NCBI GenBank assembly: GCA_002346645.1
Contig: DEAD01000016.1
Span: forward strand, 85,456 to 149,455
Source of the DNA: Dehalococcoidia bacterium UBA2991
Lineage (GTDB): Bacteria > Chloroflexota > Dehalococcoidia > Tepidiformales > Tepidiformaceae
DNA: 64,000 bases
Reading direction: 5' to 3'
Under the pieces are notes generated by a model. The model searched no databases. It worked only from the letters and a program-made list of their open reading frames with translations, and had not been told where the DNA came from. A program made the translations under genes and the position numbers. Positions 34,018 to 43,047 of this stretch are shown here, in pieces. Position 1 is the stretch's first letter. Each line of letters starts with the position of its first letter.

Positions 34018-34100
34018 TCTGAAAGCGTACATTGCCAGGTTGCCCGATGGCTGTTCGGTCCGACTCGCGCGCTGGGTGCTATCTCGGCGATGATTGGGGA

Positions 34101-34631
34101 ATGACCTTGACTGACGACGGTTCGATGGCCTTGAGCGGCACTCCTTGGGTGGAGATAAAGCGCAAGCCTGATGGAAGTGAACGACGTTACCGATGTGTTC
34201 TGGAATATGCGTCATCTTCGCTAGTGGTGGTGAGCTATGTCATGCGCCAGGGTGGCAGTGTGTTTGGTACGCCCATAGATATCCCCCCAGGGTCGGTATC
34301 GTACGGTTACTTCTGGCGATTCCGGCCGTATACGGTCTATCGGATGCGAGAAAGTGATCGAATTGTTGCGCATCGTTTTGATGCTGTTGCAGGCGTCCGG
34401 CTTCGACCAGGCGAGGTCTCCTACCGTGACCTTGCCCTGGACTGGTGGCTCACTCCTGAGGGGGATCTAATCGAGGAGGATCGCGATGAGTTTGAAGCCT
34501 TTCGCGACAAAGGAACCTTCAGTCCTTCCGATCTAGTCGCTGTTGCGCGGGCTGAGCGCGTTATCGCCGGATCCTGTGAGCGCTTGTTGTCGGAACTTTC
34601 GGAAATTGAACGCAGTTGCGGCGTTATTTAG
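34101..34631 (+). CDS. DUF402-domain protein
   Basis: 176 residues from ATG 34101. Pattern PWVEIKRKPDGSERRYRCVLEYASSSLVVVSYVM, then DIPPGSVSYGYFWRFRPYTVYRM, and DLALDWWLTPEGDLIEEDRDEFEAF is the DUF402 fold (as in FAU-1/nucleoside-diphosphatase-like YgaC proteins), where paired Asp/Glu near the C-terminus bind metal. A nucleotide or RNA phosphatase role is possible. It lies 13 bases before the glycosylase gene. Confidence 0.72.
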   Translation: MTLTDDGSMALSGTPWVEIKRKPDGSERRYRCVLEYASSSLVVVSYVMRQGGSVFGTPIDIPPGSVSYGYFWRFRPYTVYRMRESDRIVAHRFDAVAGVRLRPGEVSYRDLALDWWLTPEGDLIEEDRDEFEAFRDKGTFSPSDLVAVARAERVIAGSCERLLSELSEIERSCGVI

Positions 34632-34644
34632 CCCACATACAGTT

Positions 34645-35328
34645 ATGAGTGCATCGCCACCCGCCTTTTCGGATGTCGTCTCTGCCCTTGAGGTTATGCA
34701 CTGTTCTGAGTTTTGGCACTGGACAGCAGAAAGTAATCCCTTTGAGGTGGTGGTAGGTGCGATCTTGGTTCAGCACACCAACTGGACTAACGCCGAACGG
34801 GCCTTGGCTCGCTTAAGGCTGGCAGGCATTCTCGAGCCGAAATTGCTGGCGGGGTTAACTGACAAGGAAATTGAAGAGTTAATTCGCTCGAGTGGGGAAT
34901 ACCACACTAAGGCTAAAAAGCTTCGTGCCTTCCTCTGTCTGATTGCCCGGTATGGTTCTCTAGAGGCGTTGTTAGAAGAACCAGTTCACAAACTTCGCGA
35001 TCAACTGCTTGATACCTGGGGTATTGGTGAGGAGACTGCTGACGCCATCGTGCTATATGCGGCGCGCCAGCCTGCGGTGGTAGTAGATGGCTACACCCGT
35101 CGTCTGTTTGGCCGTCTTGGGCTGGGTCCATCCCCTAGTGATTCCTACCGAGAATGGCAGGCTTACCTGAAAGCAGAGCTCCCGGAATCAGTTCAGGAGT
35201 TGGCTGCATTTCATGCTTTTGTAGTGCTCCACGCGAAAAAGCTCTGCCTAGCCCGCCACCCTCGTTGCTCTGATTGTAATTTGGCTAGCCGATGCGCCTT
35301 TGCAAATGACCCTCCTCTACCCCCTTGA
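34645..35328 (+). CDS. HhH-GPD DNA glycosylase, EndoIII-like without catalytic Lys (MagIII type)
   Basis: 227 residues from ATG 34645. HhH: LLDTWGIGEETADAIVLYAA (about 125-145). Catalytic Asp is in AVVVDGYTRRLFGRLG. The [4Fe-4S] cluster is CLARHPRCSDCNLASRC (Cx6Cx2Cx5C). The Lys of bifunctional EndoIII (G-x-G-x-K-T-A) is Glu here (GIGEETA), so it should be a monofunctional base-excision glycosylase, probably for alkylated bases. Full length. Confidence 0.82.
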   Translation: MSASPPAFSDVVSALEVMHCSEFWHWTAESNPFEVVVGAILVQHTNWTNAERALARLRLAGILEPKLLAGLTDKEIEELIRSSGEYHTKAKKLRAFLCLIARYGSLEALLEEPVHKLRDQLLDTWGIGEETADAIVLYAARQPAVVVDGYTRRLFGRLGLGPSPSDSYREWQAYLKAELPESVQELAAFHAFVVLHAKKLCLARHPRCSDCNLASRCAFANDPPLPP

Positions 35329-35352
35329 GGCGTGCACGGGTAGGTTCCCACA

Positions 35353-36450
35353 ATGCGTGTGGGAATTATTGGGTTACCACGTTCGGGGAAGACGACTATC
35401 TTTAATGCTGTTGCCCTGGGGCTAGAGCCCGTTGGTGGATTTGGTGGGGTAAGCAAGCCCAATATCCGATCGGTTGCTGTTCCCGACTTTCGCATCGATC
35501 GATTGGCGGAAATCTACAAACCTAAGAGAACAACCTATGCCACTGTGGAGTACGTTGACTTCCCGACTGCTGGAGAGAGTTTAGGAACGGGAGAAGGACT
35601 GGCGGGAGGTTTTCTAAACGAATTGGCTGCGGTTGATGCCCTTATCCATGTCGTAAGAGGTTTCCAGAACGAGGCAGTTCCTCATCCAGAGGGTTCCATC
35701 GACCCGGCTAGGGATATTGAAATCTTGGACCTGGAACTAGCCCTAGCCGATCTCGCCCAAATCGAAAGGCGAATTGAACGGATGGATCCTGAGTTGCGTA
35801 CTCTTAAAGCTGGAGAGAGGGGCCAGCTTCAGGCCTTGCGGGATTTACTCGGGCGCATGCGCGGCGAGCTTGAAGGGGAAACCCCAGTTCGGGCTATGTC
35901 CCTCGATCCAGATGAACGCCGTCTCCTTGCGGGAAGCCAATTTCTCACAGAAAAGCCCCTTCTCGATCTCTTAAACGTAGGCGAGGAAGACCTACCAAGG
36001 CGGCACGAGATCGAGGAAGGGATGGGGAGAGCTGATAGTCCTCCTGGGCGGGATCTTGCCGTTATGGGTGGGCGCTTCGAGATGGAGCTCAACGAATTGA
36101 GCGAGGATGAAGCCGCAGAATTTAGGGAGGCAGTAGGAGTGGAGCAGAGTGGCATGGCAGAAGCAGTTCTACGCAGCTATGGCCTTCTTGGCCTAATTAG
36201 CTTCCTGACGGTTGGCCCTGATGAATGTCGTGCATGGACTGTGACTGAAGGAGCCAATGCGCCGGAAGCTGCTGGGAAGATACACACAGATCTCCAACGC
36301 GGCTTTATCCGTGCCGAGGTCATCCGTTATGAGGACCTGATTGAATGTGGCAGTGAGGTGGAAGCTAAGCGTAGGGGTTTGCAGCGCACTGAAGGTAAGG
36401 ATTACAAAGTGCAGGACGGGGATGTAGTCCACGTTCTATTCAATGTCTGA
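35353..36450 (+). CDS. ychF: Ribosome-associated ATPase YchF/OLA1
   Basis: 365 residues. P-loop GLPRSGKTTIFNAV (7-20), switch GFGGVSKPNIRSVAVPDFRIDRLAEIYKPKRTT in two parts, G3 VEYVDFPTAG (DxxG altered to DFPTAG), VDALIHVVRGF, coiled-coil insertion (about 125-200), LLNVGEED and a C-terminal TGS domain (LISFLTVGPDECRAWTVTEG ... RGFIRAEVIRYEDL ... DYKVQDGDVVHVLF). Universally conserved ATPase that binds ribosomes and acts in stress adaptation. Confidence 0.92.
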   Translation: MRVGIIGLPRSGKTTIFNAVALGLEPVGGFGGVSKPNIRSVAVPDFRIDRLAEIYKPKRTTYATVEYVDFPTAGESLGTGEGLAGGFLNELAAVDALIHVVRGFQNEAVPHPEGSIDPARDIEILDLELALADLAQIERRIERMDPELRTLKAGERGQLQALRDLLGRMRGELEGETPVRAMSLDPDERRLLAGSQFLTEKPLLDLLNVGEEDLPRRHEIEEGMGRADSPPGRDLAVMGGRFEMELNELSEDEAAEFREAVGVEQSGMAEAVLRSYGLLGLISFLTVGPDECRAWTVTEGANAPEAAGKIHTDLQRGFIRAEVIRYEDLIECGSEVEAKRRGLQRTEGKDYKVQDGDVVHVLFNV

Positions 36451-36462
36451 GCAGATTGCTGC

Positions 36463-38799
36463 TTAATTAAAAGACTTGTCGTTGTCCGGGAGTTCGGAGT
36501 TAGGCTTTCCCTCGTCTTGTTCCCTGCGGGCTGAGCGCTGTCCAAATATCCGTACTGCGAGGGCATTGCGAAGCATTCGGTAGGCTTCATCTGCCTCCTC
36601 GCCATCCTGATTGTTTTCCCGGCTGGCGGAGGCGTAGCGAGCTTCCTCGAAGGCAGTGCTAAGCAGGCTGGCTTCCTCTGGTCGTTCGAGTGTGGAGCCG
36701 AGGCGAATTCCCCACTGCCGCACCGTTTCTGATTCCTTCGGCTGAAGCCCGGCCCAGCCCGCCAAGCGTTCGATGCCTCCCCATTGTCGCGGTAGACCGC
36801 GCAACCCTCGCAAGCCCCAAACCCAATAAAGTCGTGTCCCCAGAGACACGACCACTAGTGTTCCCATGGTCCCTGCCAGGATCCAGATCACCATCCAAGG
36901 AGGGCCGCTCTTGCGCTCAAGTTCGACTGGAGTCAGCAGTTCTCCCAGAAGGACTGAGCCATCGTTGATTGTTTCCTCCAGAGGTATGAGGTCAAAGGGG
37001 AGATCTGGTAAGGGCTCATTGTTGGTGCTGGATATCAGGCCTTCGAATGTCGCACCTACGAGGGTAAGTTCGTCCGATGGGTTGAAGTCGATCCATCCAT
37101 AGGTTGGGAAATACACCTCCACCCAGGAGTAGGCGTCGTTCTTACGCACGGAGAATGTACCTTCTTCGAAGTCCTCAGGGTCGAGAACGTAACCCACCGC
37201 GACGCGGGCTGGCACACCCTGTGTGCGCAGCATCACTGCCATTGCTGTTGAGAAATAGTCGAAGTAGCCGCGTTGGAGATCGAACAGGAGGAAGTCGACC
37301 GCATCCCGTCGCGATGGTGCTGAACGCACACTTGTATCAACCTCAAATTCGCGAAGATATGCCTGGATAGCCAGGGTTAGGTCATACGGGTTTGTCACTC
37401 CCTCGGTAACCTCTGCCGTTTCGTCATAGATTCGGTCCGGCAGATCGTTGGGAAGCTGTAAATATCGATCCCGTATCCAGTCTGGGTAATCTGCTGAGTC
37501 TGCCCTTAGTTTGTCAGGGTTGGCAATACTGACTGTTCCCGCTACGCGGTACCGGTCACCTTCTTGTAGGTCTTCTTGGCTGCGAATTCTTTCGATGTCG
37601 CCAGGGAAGGAGTCTGGTAGGGCAGCGATGGCATCGATGTTGGCGCCCAAGGGAGTTCCTACCGAAAACAGAGTGTCTTCATCATCAAAAACCTCTATGT
37701 CGAGCCTAGTTACTATGCGATCTCGGTAAGTGCGTGCCTGGATGTCTGCGGATGTAGGAGTTCCAGCGTTAACCTCCTGCTCGTTGCGATTGGAAGAACG
37801 CCAGCCCGAGCCGGTGTAATAGTCGTAGCTCGTCCCCCGTACAAGGCCTAAATGTTCCCCGCGTACTTCAAAGAGGATCCGGGAGCCGAGGCTGATGTCG
37901 CCCCGAATGGGTAAGGTTCTCCCGAACTTGTGGAAATTGCCTCCCCCTCCCGCTAGGTCCAGGACTAGGCGATTGAGGGGCTCTAAGGCTTCTTCGATGG
38001 GTTTTGTTACGTAATTGATAGTGCTATCGATGGCATCTGCTTGTTTTCCTAATGGTACCTGCCAGGCAATCACGACCATGACTACCGTGAGGACTAATGT
38101 GAACTGGGCTGCCTGAAGACTTAGCCATTCAGGGTACTCAACTCGGATGCGGTCCCACCGGGCGAATGCCCGCTGTAGGTGTAGTCGGGAGATGAGGAGG
38201 AGGGCCCCAAGGGAGAACATTAAGAAGGCGCCACTGGGTTGGCCCTTGGTAGTTGCGATGATGACCAATAGCCCGGCGCAGGCTGGCACAACCGCGAGCC
38301 AAATATTGCGCCAACGGAATACTGCCCAGGCTGCGAGGTAGGAGATGAGCACCCCTAGGGCGTGCACCAGAAGCACGAAAGGCAGGTTGTCGGTACTGAC
38401 GTCATTTTCGCGAACCACCACCACCCATTCATTCATGCGGGCAACAATGTCGTCGACACGAGAGACTATTGAACCGCCATCTCCGTAGGGAGAGGCTGTC
38501 AGTGTAAGTAGCATCAGACCGAAAAGCAGTGCTGAGGGATGCACGATGAACTGGCTAGCCCGCGTTCGTGCTGCTAAGAGTCCAATTACGAGCCCGCCTA
38601 TGACGGTAGGTGCCAGCGAAGGGAAGTCCCGGACCCAATCGGCCTGCTGGATAGCGATTGCGATGGAGAGGTATACCACGAGGGCAGGCAGGAGAGTTAG
38701 CCAGTCCTCCCAGCTCATCAGAAGCCGGGGGGTCTCGATGGCGAACCGTCGCAGACGGGACCCCATGTTTCCTGGAGGAAGTGTTTCTAGTTCTGCCAT
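36463..38799 (-). CDS. Transglutaminase-like membrane protein (TgpA family)
   Basis: 778 residues. N-terminal DUF3488-like part with about six membrane helices (39-260), then an extracytoplasmic transglutaminase core: DAVDFLLFDLQRGYFDYFSTAMAVMLRTQGVPARVAVGYV, SVRKNDAYSWVEVYFPTYGWIDFNPSD. The catalytic Cys position of the usual G-x-C-x-x-F/Y is occupied differently (RGYFDYFSTAM), so classic Cys catalysis looks lost, while the His (A-Y-S-W in place of A-H-x-W) is also altered. C-terminal membrane helix (MVIWILAGTMGTLVVVS) and DUF4129-like tail. Third gene of moxR-DUF58-tgpA, overlapping the DUF58 gene by 13 bases. Probably a structural or noncatalytic relative in cell-envelope assembly. Confidence 0.8.
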   Translation of the reverse strand: MAELETLPPGNMGSRLRRFAIETPRLLMSWEDWLTLLPALVVYLSIAIAIQQADWVRDFPSLAPTVIGGLVIGLLAARTRASQFIVHPSALLFGLMLLTLTASPYGDGGSIVSRVDDIVARMNEWVVVVRENDVSTDNLPFVLLVHALGVLISYLAAWAVFRWRNIWLAVVPACAGLLVIIATTKGQPSGAFLMFSLGALLLISRLHLQRAFARWDRIRVEYPEWLSLQAAQFTLVLTVVMVVIAWQVPLGKQADAIDSTINYVTKPIEEALEPLNRLVLDLAGGGGNFHKFGRTLPIRGDISLGSRILFEVRGEHLGLVRGTSYDYYTGSGWRSSNRNEQEVNAGTPTSADIQARTYRDRIVTRLDIEVFDDEDTLFSVGTPLGANIDAIAALPDSFPGDIERIRSQEDLQEGDRYRVAGTVSIANPDKLRADSADYPDWIRDRYLQLPNDLPDRIYDETAEVTEGVTNPYDLTLAIQAYLREFEVDTSVRSAPSRRDAVDFLLFDLQRGYFDYFSTAMAVMLRTQGVPARVAVGYVLDPEDFEEGTFSVRKNDAYSWVEVYFPTYGWIDFNPSDELTLVGATFEGLISSTNNEPLPDLPFDLIPLEETINDGSVLLGELLTPVELERKSGPPWMVIWILAGTMGTLVVVSLGTRLYWVWGLRGLRGLPRQWGGIERLAGWAGLQPKESETVRQWGIRLGSTLERPEEASLLSTAFEEARYASASRENNQDGEEADEAYRMLRNALAVRIFGQRSARREQDEGKPNSELPDNDKSFN

Positions 38800-40040
38800 G
38801 CTTCAGCCCCTTCGCCAGTGCTGCTCAGGACGAAGGAGAGATCGTCTCCCTGGGCCACCACATAACTCAGGATGTCGCTTGCTGTCAGCTCGCCGTACAG
38901 GAGCAGGGGTGATCCCTCACCCCCGAATGTGCTTGGGTCCACCAGCACTACTGCTGCGCGAACTCCACGCTGGACTAGCGACTGTACCGGTGAAACCCAG
39001 CTATCGTCTGTGGAGGCCGTCACCACCACAAGAGTTGTGTGGCGGCCAAATCGACGTTGCTCTTCCATAAGAAGGTTAGCTAAAGGTGCTTCTCCAGTTG
39101 CCTTCGCTACTGCTAGCGATTCAAGGATGCGGGAGAGCTGTTGCTGTCCTCGCTCCGTCTCCACCACCGTGTAGTCCTCTCCGAAAGCAATCAGCCCTAC
39201 GGAGCGATTCGCGGCGATATAACGCTGGGCAACGCTGGCGGCCACAGTAATGATGTATTCCTCTGTACTTTCTTCGCCATCCCCTGCTTGGATGCTTCCT
39301 TCCAGGTCAGCGATTACCCAGATATCGCTTGTGGGATCGAGCTCGAATGTCTTTACCATCAGTTCGCCTGTGTGGGCTGTGGAGCGCCAATGTATACGGC
39401 TTAAGGGATCACCCGGTGCATAGTCGCGGATGCCACTCGCATTTGGTGTGATGTAGTGGGTGCGTCGCCGGAAACGACCCTCCCCGGGCAAGCTTGCAGG
39501 TGGAGTCTGAAAACGGGGCAAATCCACCACTCGTGGGTAGACCAAGATTTGCTGGGGAGTCCCATAGCGGCGTTCAGAATAGAAAATGCCGAACGGATCG
39601 CCCCCCCGGACTAGCAGTGGTCCCCAGTCGTAAAGGCCGCGTCGCTTCAGCACAGTGCTAACGACCCAGCTGCGTAATCCTCTACTTGGTATTACGACAG
39701 CCCGTCGTGACTGGTGACCAGGTAGGTCACAGGGATCCTCCAGTTCCACCCAGAGTTTTGGAATAAGGCTTCGGTTGCGCACTTCAATAAGTTCCTCCGC
39801 CTCCTGGCCCACCTGTCCTCGCAGTGTTCGTCGGTCTACGTTTACGTTGAGGGCACGTGTATTGAGCCAGGCGATGACTAGGGCTACTGGAATGCCCATA
39901 GCAAGGATGTAGGCAATTCGGTAGAGCAGCCAAAAACCCGTTCCCGTTGCGATAAAAATCGCCGCTACGAGAATGACGACAAGCACAGTGAGTGCCCGCC
40001 GCTGGGGCATAAATGGCCAGGTCAGTACCTGCCTCAACAT
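38787..40040 (-). CDS. DUF58-domain protein
   Basis: 417 residues. Two N-terminal membrane helices (about 12-58), a beta-sandwich (RGQVGQEAEELIEVRNRSLIPKLWVELED), then the DUF58 core GIRDYAPGDPLSRIHWRSTAHTGELMVKTFE (about 200-230) and a vWA-like domain (DIWVIADLEGSIQAG; TLVVVTASTDDSWVSPV). Works with MoxR ATPase, possibly as its membrane partner. It lies 8 bases after moxR. Confidence 0.88.
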   Translation of the reverse strand: MLRQVLTWPFMPQRRALTVLVVILVAAIFIATGTGFWLLYRIAYILAMGIPVALVIAWLNTRALNVNVDRRTLRGQVGQEAEELIEVRNRSLIPKLWVELEDPCDLPGHQSRRAVVIPSRGLRSWVVSTVLKRRGLYDWGPLLVRGGDPFGIFYSERRYGTPQQILVYPRVVDLPRFQTPPASLPGEGRFRRRTHYITPNASGIRDYAPGDPLSRIHWRSTAHTGELMVKTFELDPTSDIWVIADLEGSIQAGDGEESTEEYIITVAASVAQRYIAANRSVGLIAFGEDYTVVETERGQQQLSRILESLAVAKATGEAPLANLLMEEQRRFGRHTTLVVVTASTDDSWVSPVQSLVQRGVRAAVVLVDPSTFGGEGSPLLLYGELTASDILSYVVAQGDDLSFVLSSTGEGAEAWQN

Positions 40041-40048
40041 TGTGGACC

Positions 40049-40999
40049 TTAGGCGCGCGCGCGCGCGCCAGGAACAGGTACTCGTGCTAGGCAGTCTGCC
40101 ACCACGTCTGCTGCTGTTGCGCCCTTCACGCGAGCCCCTGGGCTAATGATGACGCGATGTCCCAGAGTCACGAAGGCTAGTTCCTTAACGTCGTCAGGGA
40201 TGACATAGTCCCGATTTTCAAGCAGGGCCCGTGCTTGAGAAGTACGAAAGAGAGCAATTGAACCGCGGGGGCTAGCCCCAAGGTAGACATTCTCGTGGGT
40301 CCGTGTCGCACTTGAGAGTCCCACAATGTACTGCTTGATTAGTGGATCTACATAGATGTCACGCACGGCTCGTTGTAACTGACGGATCTCCGTTGCGTCT
40401 GTTACGGACTCAAGGTTTTCGATGGGATGGGCTACCTGCTGGTCGTCGAGGACAGTAACTTCATCCTGCGCACTGGGATAACCGAGGTTTACTCTGATCA
40501 GGAAGCGATCAAGTTGTGCCTCTGGTAGAGGGAAAGTGCCTTCGTATTCGATAGGGTTCTGTGTGGCCATTACCATGAACGGTGATGGCATTGTGTGCGT
40601 GACGCCATCCACGGACATCTGGCGCTCCTCCATCGCTTCCAGCAGGGAGGACTGAGTTTTGGGCGTGGCTCGGTTTATTTCGTCAGCGAGAACGATTTGA
40701 GCCATGATTGGACCGGACCGGAACTCGAAGTCTCCGGACTTTTGGTTATAGATCGAGACACCTGTTACATCGCTAGGTAGCAGGTCGGGTGTGAACTGGA
40801 TGCGTTTGAAGCTGCATCCGGTGGAGATTGCCAGTGCGCGGGCTAGCATGGTCTTTCCCACCCCTGGTACATCCTCCACAAGCATGTGGCCGCCGCAGAG
40901 AAGGGCGGTGATTGCGAGTCGTAGCTCACGGTCCTTGCCGACGATGACCTTTTGGACGTTGTCGATGATTCGTTGGGAAACGAGCTGTGGCTCTTCCAA
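40049..40999 (-). CDS. MoxR-family AAA+ ATPase
   Basis: 316 residues. Walker A EDVPGVGKTMLARALA (about 39-54), LPSDVTGVSIYNQ, Walker B ADEINRATPKTQSSLLEAM, sensor 1 MATQNPIEYEGTFPLPEAQLDRF, and the C-terminal lid ASPRGSIALFRTSQARALLENRDYV. Chaperone-like ATPase that matures partner proteins of the DUF58/vWA class encoded next. The C-terminus ends ARARA, encoded by a GC dinucleotide run. Confidence 0.93.
   Translation of the reverse strand: MEEPQLVSQRIIDNVQKVIVGKDRELRLAITALLCGGHMLVEDVPGVGKTMLARALAISTGCSFKRIQFTPDLLPSDVTGVSIYNQKSGDFEFRSGPIMAQIVLADEINRATPKTQSSLLEAMEERQMSVDGVTHTMPSPFMVMATQNPIEYEGTFPLPEAQLDRFLIRVNLGYPSAQDEVTVLDDQQVAHPIENLESVTDATEIRQLQRAVRDIYVDPLIKQYIVGLSSATRTHENVYLGASPRGSIALFRTSQARALLENRDYVIPDDVKELAFVTLGHRVIISPGARVKGATAADVVADCLARVPVPGARARA
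40052..40069. repeat. (GC)n dinucleotide run at moxR 3' end
   Basis: An uninterrupted GGCGCGCGCGCGCGCGCC run spans the last codons of moxR. It is a possible slippage site; a length change would alter only the last residues and the spacing to the DUF58 gene. Confidence 0.6.
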
Positions 41000-41088
41000 G
41001 ACGTTTGCTCCATTTCAGTAGGGCGAAGAAATTTGAGTATAGCAATCTAGTGCTCGCTTCCGTCGAGCAAGCCGCTAGACTGCGGATA

Positions 41089-42255
41089 ATGCCTGATTCG
41101 GAAGTAGTTGCCCTTGCCGCTTCTTTGGCTGAGCGCTTCGCCGAGCGCGCAACAGGCCATGATCGTGACGGCTCCTTCCCGCATGAGAACTTTGCTGACC
41201 TACGGGAGGCTGGATTTCTAAAGCTTACGGTGCCGCGTACACACGGCGGTGATGAGATTTCCCTGACAGAATTTGTGCAGGTTCAGGAGGCACTTGCGCG
41301 AGGTGATGGCTCTACCGCCCTTGCGCTCAATATGCATCTCATCCGCTTTGGAGCCGAGCGTGAGTCGCACAGCTACCCCCCGTTTTGGTTCGACGAACTT
41401 TGTAGGGGAGCAGTTGAGGACGGTCGGTTGGTAAATACTGCTGCTACCGAGGAGGGACTCGGTAGCCCCGCTGGAGGCGGAATCCCCGAGACTGTAGCGA
41501 CTCCTGTGGAAGGCGGCTGGGTGCTGGGGGGTCGCAAGACATTTGTCACTCTCGCACCTGAGCTTTGGTACATGCCCGTTCTGGCACGGATCGATCCCCG
41601 CGATGGTGGTGAGGCCGAAATCGGGGACTTCATGGTTCTTCGCGACGACTCCGGGGTTAGCATCGATGAGACTTGGGATGCCCTAGGTATGCGTGCCACG
41701 GGAAGTCATGATCTTGTACTCGAAGGTGTTCGTCTTGGTAACGATCGCTTCCTTGGCTATCGCTCCCGTCCCAAACCCAGCCCCCGGGGCCGAGCGAGCG
41801 GTGTTTGGTTTGCACTCGGCGTTGCTGCTACTACCACGGGCGTGGCGCAGGCAGCCTTTGACTACGCTGTAAGCTTCGCTCGCGAGCGGGCTCCCAATGG
41901 CCTCCGCACGATTGCGGAATTTCCCGGTGTTCGTCGGCGAATTGCCAGAATCGCGCTTCTTCTGCAGCGAAACCGGGCTCTTATTGCTGATGCTGCGGCA
42001 GCATGGGAGGGAGGAGAGGAAAGTGGGATGCTTGCCAGTGACCGTGTTGTGGTTGCGAAGATAGATGCACTGAACAATGCTATCGAGGCGGTGGATGAGG
42101 CAATGCGTGTGGTGGGTGGGGTGAGCTTGCAAAAGCATCGTCCCATCGAGCGCTATTATCGTGATGTTCGTGCCGGGCTCCACAACCCTCCGTTGGAAGA
42201 CCGTGCTCTCGAGCAAATTGCCCGTACTGCTCTGGATTTTCCTGATGCCGGATAA
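41089..42255 (+). CDS. Acyl-CoA dehydrogenase family protein
   Basis: 388 residues from ATG 41089; upstream in-frame codons to 40987 look noncoding. FREADLREAGFLKLTVPRTHGG-type N-terminal helix region (NFADLREAGFLKLTVPRTHGG), DGSTALALNMHLI, substrate/FAD loop NTAATEEGLGSPAGG, VLGGRKTFVTLAPE, DETWDALGMRATGSHDLVLEGV, and the C-terminal helix domain ADAAAAWEGGEESGMLASDRVVVAKIDA ... MRVVGGVSLQKHRPIERYYRDVRAGLHNPP. FAD-dependent oxidation of an acyl-CoA or a related monooxygenase-type reaction. Exact substrate unknown. Confidence 0.85.
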   Translation: MPDSEVVALAASLAERFAERATGHDRDGSFPHENFADLREAGFLKLTVPRTHGGDEISLTEFVQVQEALARGDGSTALALNMHLIRFGAERESHSYPPFWFDELCRGAVEDGRLVNTAATEEGLGSPAGGGIPETVATPVEGGWVLGGRKTFVTLAPELWYMPVLARIDPRDGGEAEIGDFMVLRDDSGVSIDETWDALGMRATGSHDLVLEGVRLGNDRFLGYRSRPKPSPRGRASGVWFALGVAATTTGVAQAAFDYAVSFARERAPNGLRTIAEFPGVRRRIARIALLLQRNRALIADAAAAWEGGEESGMLASDRVVVAKIDALNNAIEAVDEAMRVVGGVSLQKHRPIERYYRDVRAGLHNPPLEDRALEQIARTALDFPDAG

Positions 42256-42266
42256 CCCCTCCTAAT

Positions 42267-42635
42267 TCAATCCATTCCTAGCTGGTGTAGACGGGTATCG
42301 TCTAGACCAAAGTAGTGGCCTATTTCGTGCAGTACGGTTGTTCGTACCTGCTCACGCACTTCATCGTCCGTTGCACAGATTGATTCGATGGGTGCTTGGT
42401 AGATGCTGATCTTGTCGGGTAACACGAGGTTGTAGTTCTCCCCTCGGTTTGGAAGAGGTACTCCGTGGTAGAGGCCGAGTAGTTGGCTCCCCTGGTTTAG
42501 GCCGGCCTGCTGGCGGTCGATTGCTGTGGGCCGCCACTCGATCAAGATCTCTACATTCTGAACGCGTGAGAGTAGTCCGTTTGGCAGGGAAACCAGTGCT
42601 TCACGGACAAGCTCTCGGAAGTGCTCTCGGTCCAT
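42267..42635 (-). CDS. Metallopeptidase-family protein (HExxH, minimal zincin)
   Basis: 122 residues from ATG 42635. FRELVREALVSLPNGLLSRVQNVEILIEWRP split family start, LGLYHGVPLPNRGENYNLVLPDKISIYQAP, and HEIGHYFGLDDTRLHQLG at the C-terminus (HExxHxxGxxD), the minimal-gluzincin signature. Small cytoplasmic zinc protease-like family, common in Actinobacteria and Chloroflexota; substrate unknown. It converges on the acyl-CoA dehydrogenase gene. Confidence 0.85.
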   Translation of the reverse strand: MDREHFRELVREALVSLPNGLLSRVQNVEILIEWRPTAIDRQQAGLNQGSQLLGLYHGVPLPNRGENYNLVLPDKISIYQAPIESICATDDEVREQVRTTVLHEIGHYFGLDDTRLHQLGMD

Positions 42636-42754
42636 TGATGCGAGTGTAAGCACTTTGGTGGATTCGGGGTTTGGATGGCGGCTAAAGAACAGGACTCTTC
42701 CCCCAGGCCCGGATCGGATGTACCTTGACGCTTAAGTAGTGTCTGCGTGCCGCC

Positions 42755-42861
42755 CTTATCCCGACGGGTGGAGGGAACCGGCCCCGTGAAGCTCGGGCAA
42801 CCTATCTCGCAGGAGAAAAGGTGCCAAAGCCGGAAATCCCCTAGGGGGAGAAAGATGAGAG
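42755..42861 (+). ncRNA. SAM-I (S-box) riboswitch
   Basis: CTTATC (42757-42762) pairs with GATGAG (42854-42859) as P1. Between them come the S-box hallmarks in order: GGTGGAGGGAACCGGCCCCGTGAAGC (split GGAGGGA, GGCCC, GAA), CGGGCAACCT, AAAAGGTGCCAAAGCC (GGTGCxAA), and AGAAAGATGAGAG. It lies about 187 bases before the threonine-synthase-like gene, so that operon is under S-adenosylmethionine control, which points to methionine or sulfur metabolism. The rest of the 412-base gap 42636-43047 holds a short candidate leader ORF and a GGTCCC-GTAA-GGGGCC hairpin. Confidence 0.93.
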
Positions 42862-42902
42862 CGCCAGTGCTCAAGGACCCGGCCCGCACACGAGGAGAGA
42901 AG

Positions 42903-42947
42903 ATGTCAGCACCTCTGGGCCGAATGTTTATGTCCCTGGTCCCGTAA
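42903..42947 (+). CDS. Candidate 14-residue leader peptide with three Met
   Basis: ATG 42903 preceded by GAGGAGAG; reads MSAPLGRMFMSLVP then TAA. It lies between the SAM riboswitch and the structural genes, and its stop falls in the stem-loop GGTCCC-GTAA-GGGGCC (42938-42953). Three Met in 14 residues could make translation sensitive to charged tRNA-Met. Very short, so chance is possible. Confidence 0.35.
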   Translation: MSAPLGRMFMSLVP

Positions 42948-43047
42948 GGGGCCACCCTCGCCATTTAAACGCCTTGCGCCTGGGGGTGGTTGTGCCTTGG
43001 TTTGGCCGCTCCTCCACACCGCGATACCCGAGTAACGAGAGAGAGAC

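Noticed and set aside
40052..40069. Phase-variation repeat in moxR
   Set aside because: The GC run is at the last codons, so slippage would not switch the gene off.
42551..42964. 137-residue minus-strand frame over the SAM riboswitch
   Set aside because: It runs antisense across the riboswitch and has no protein family features.
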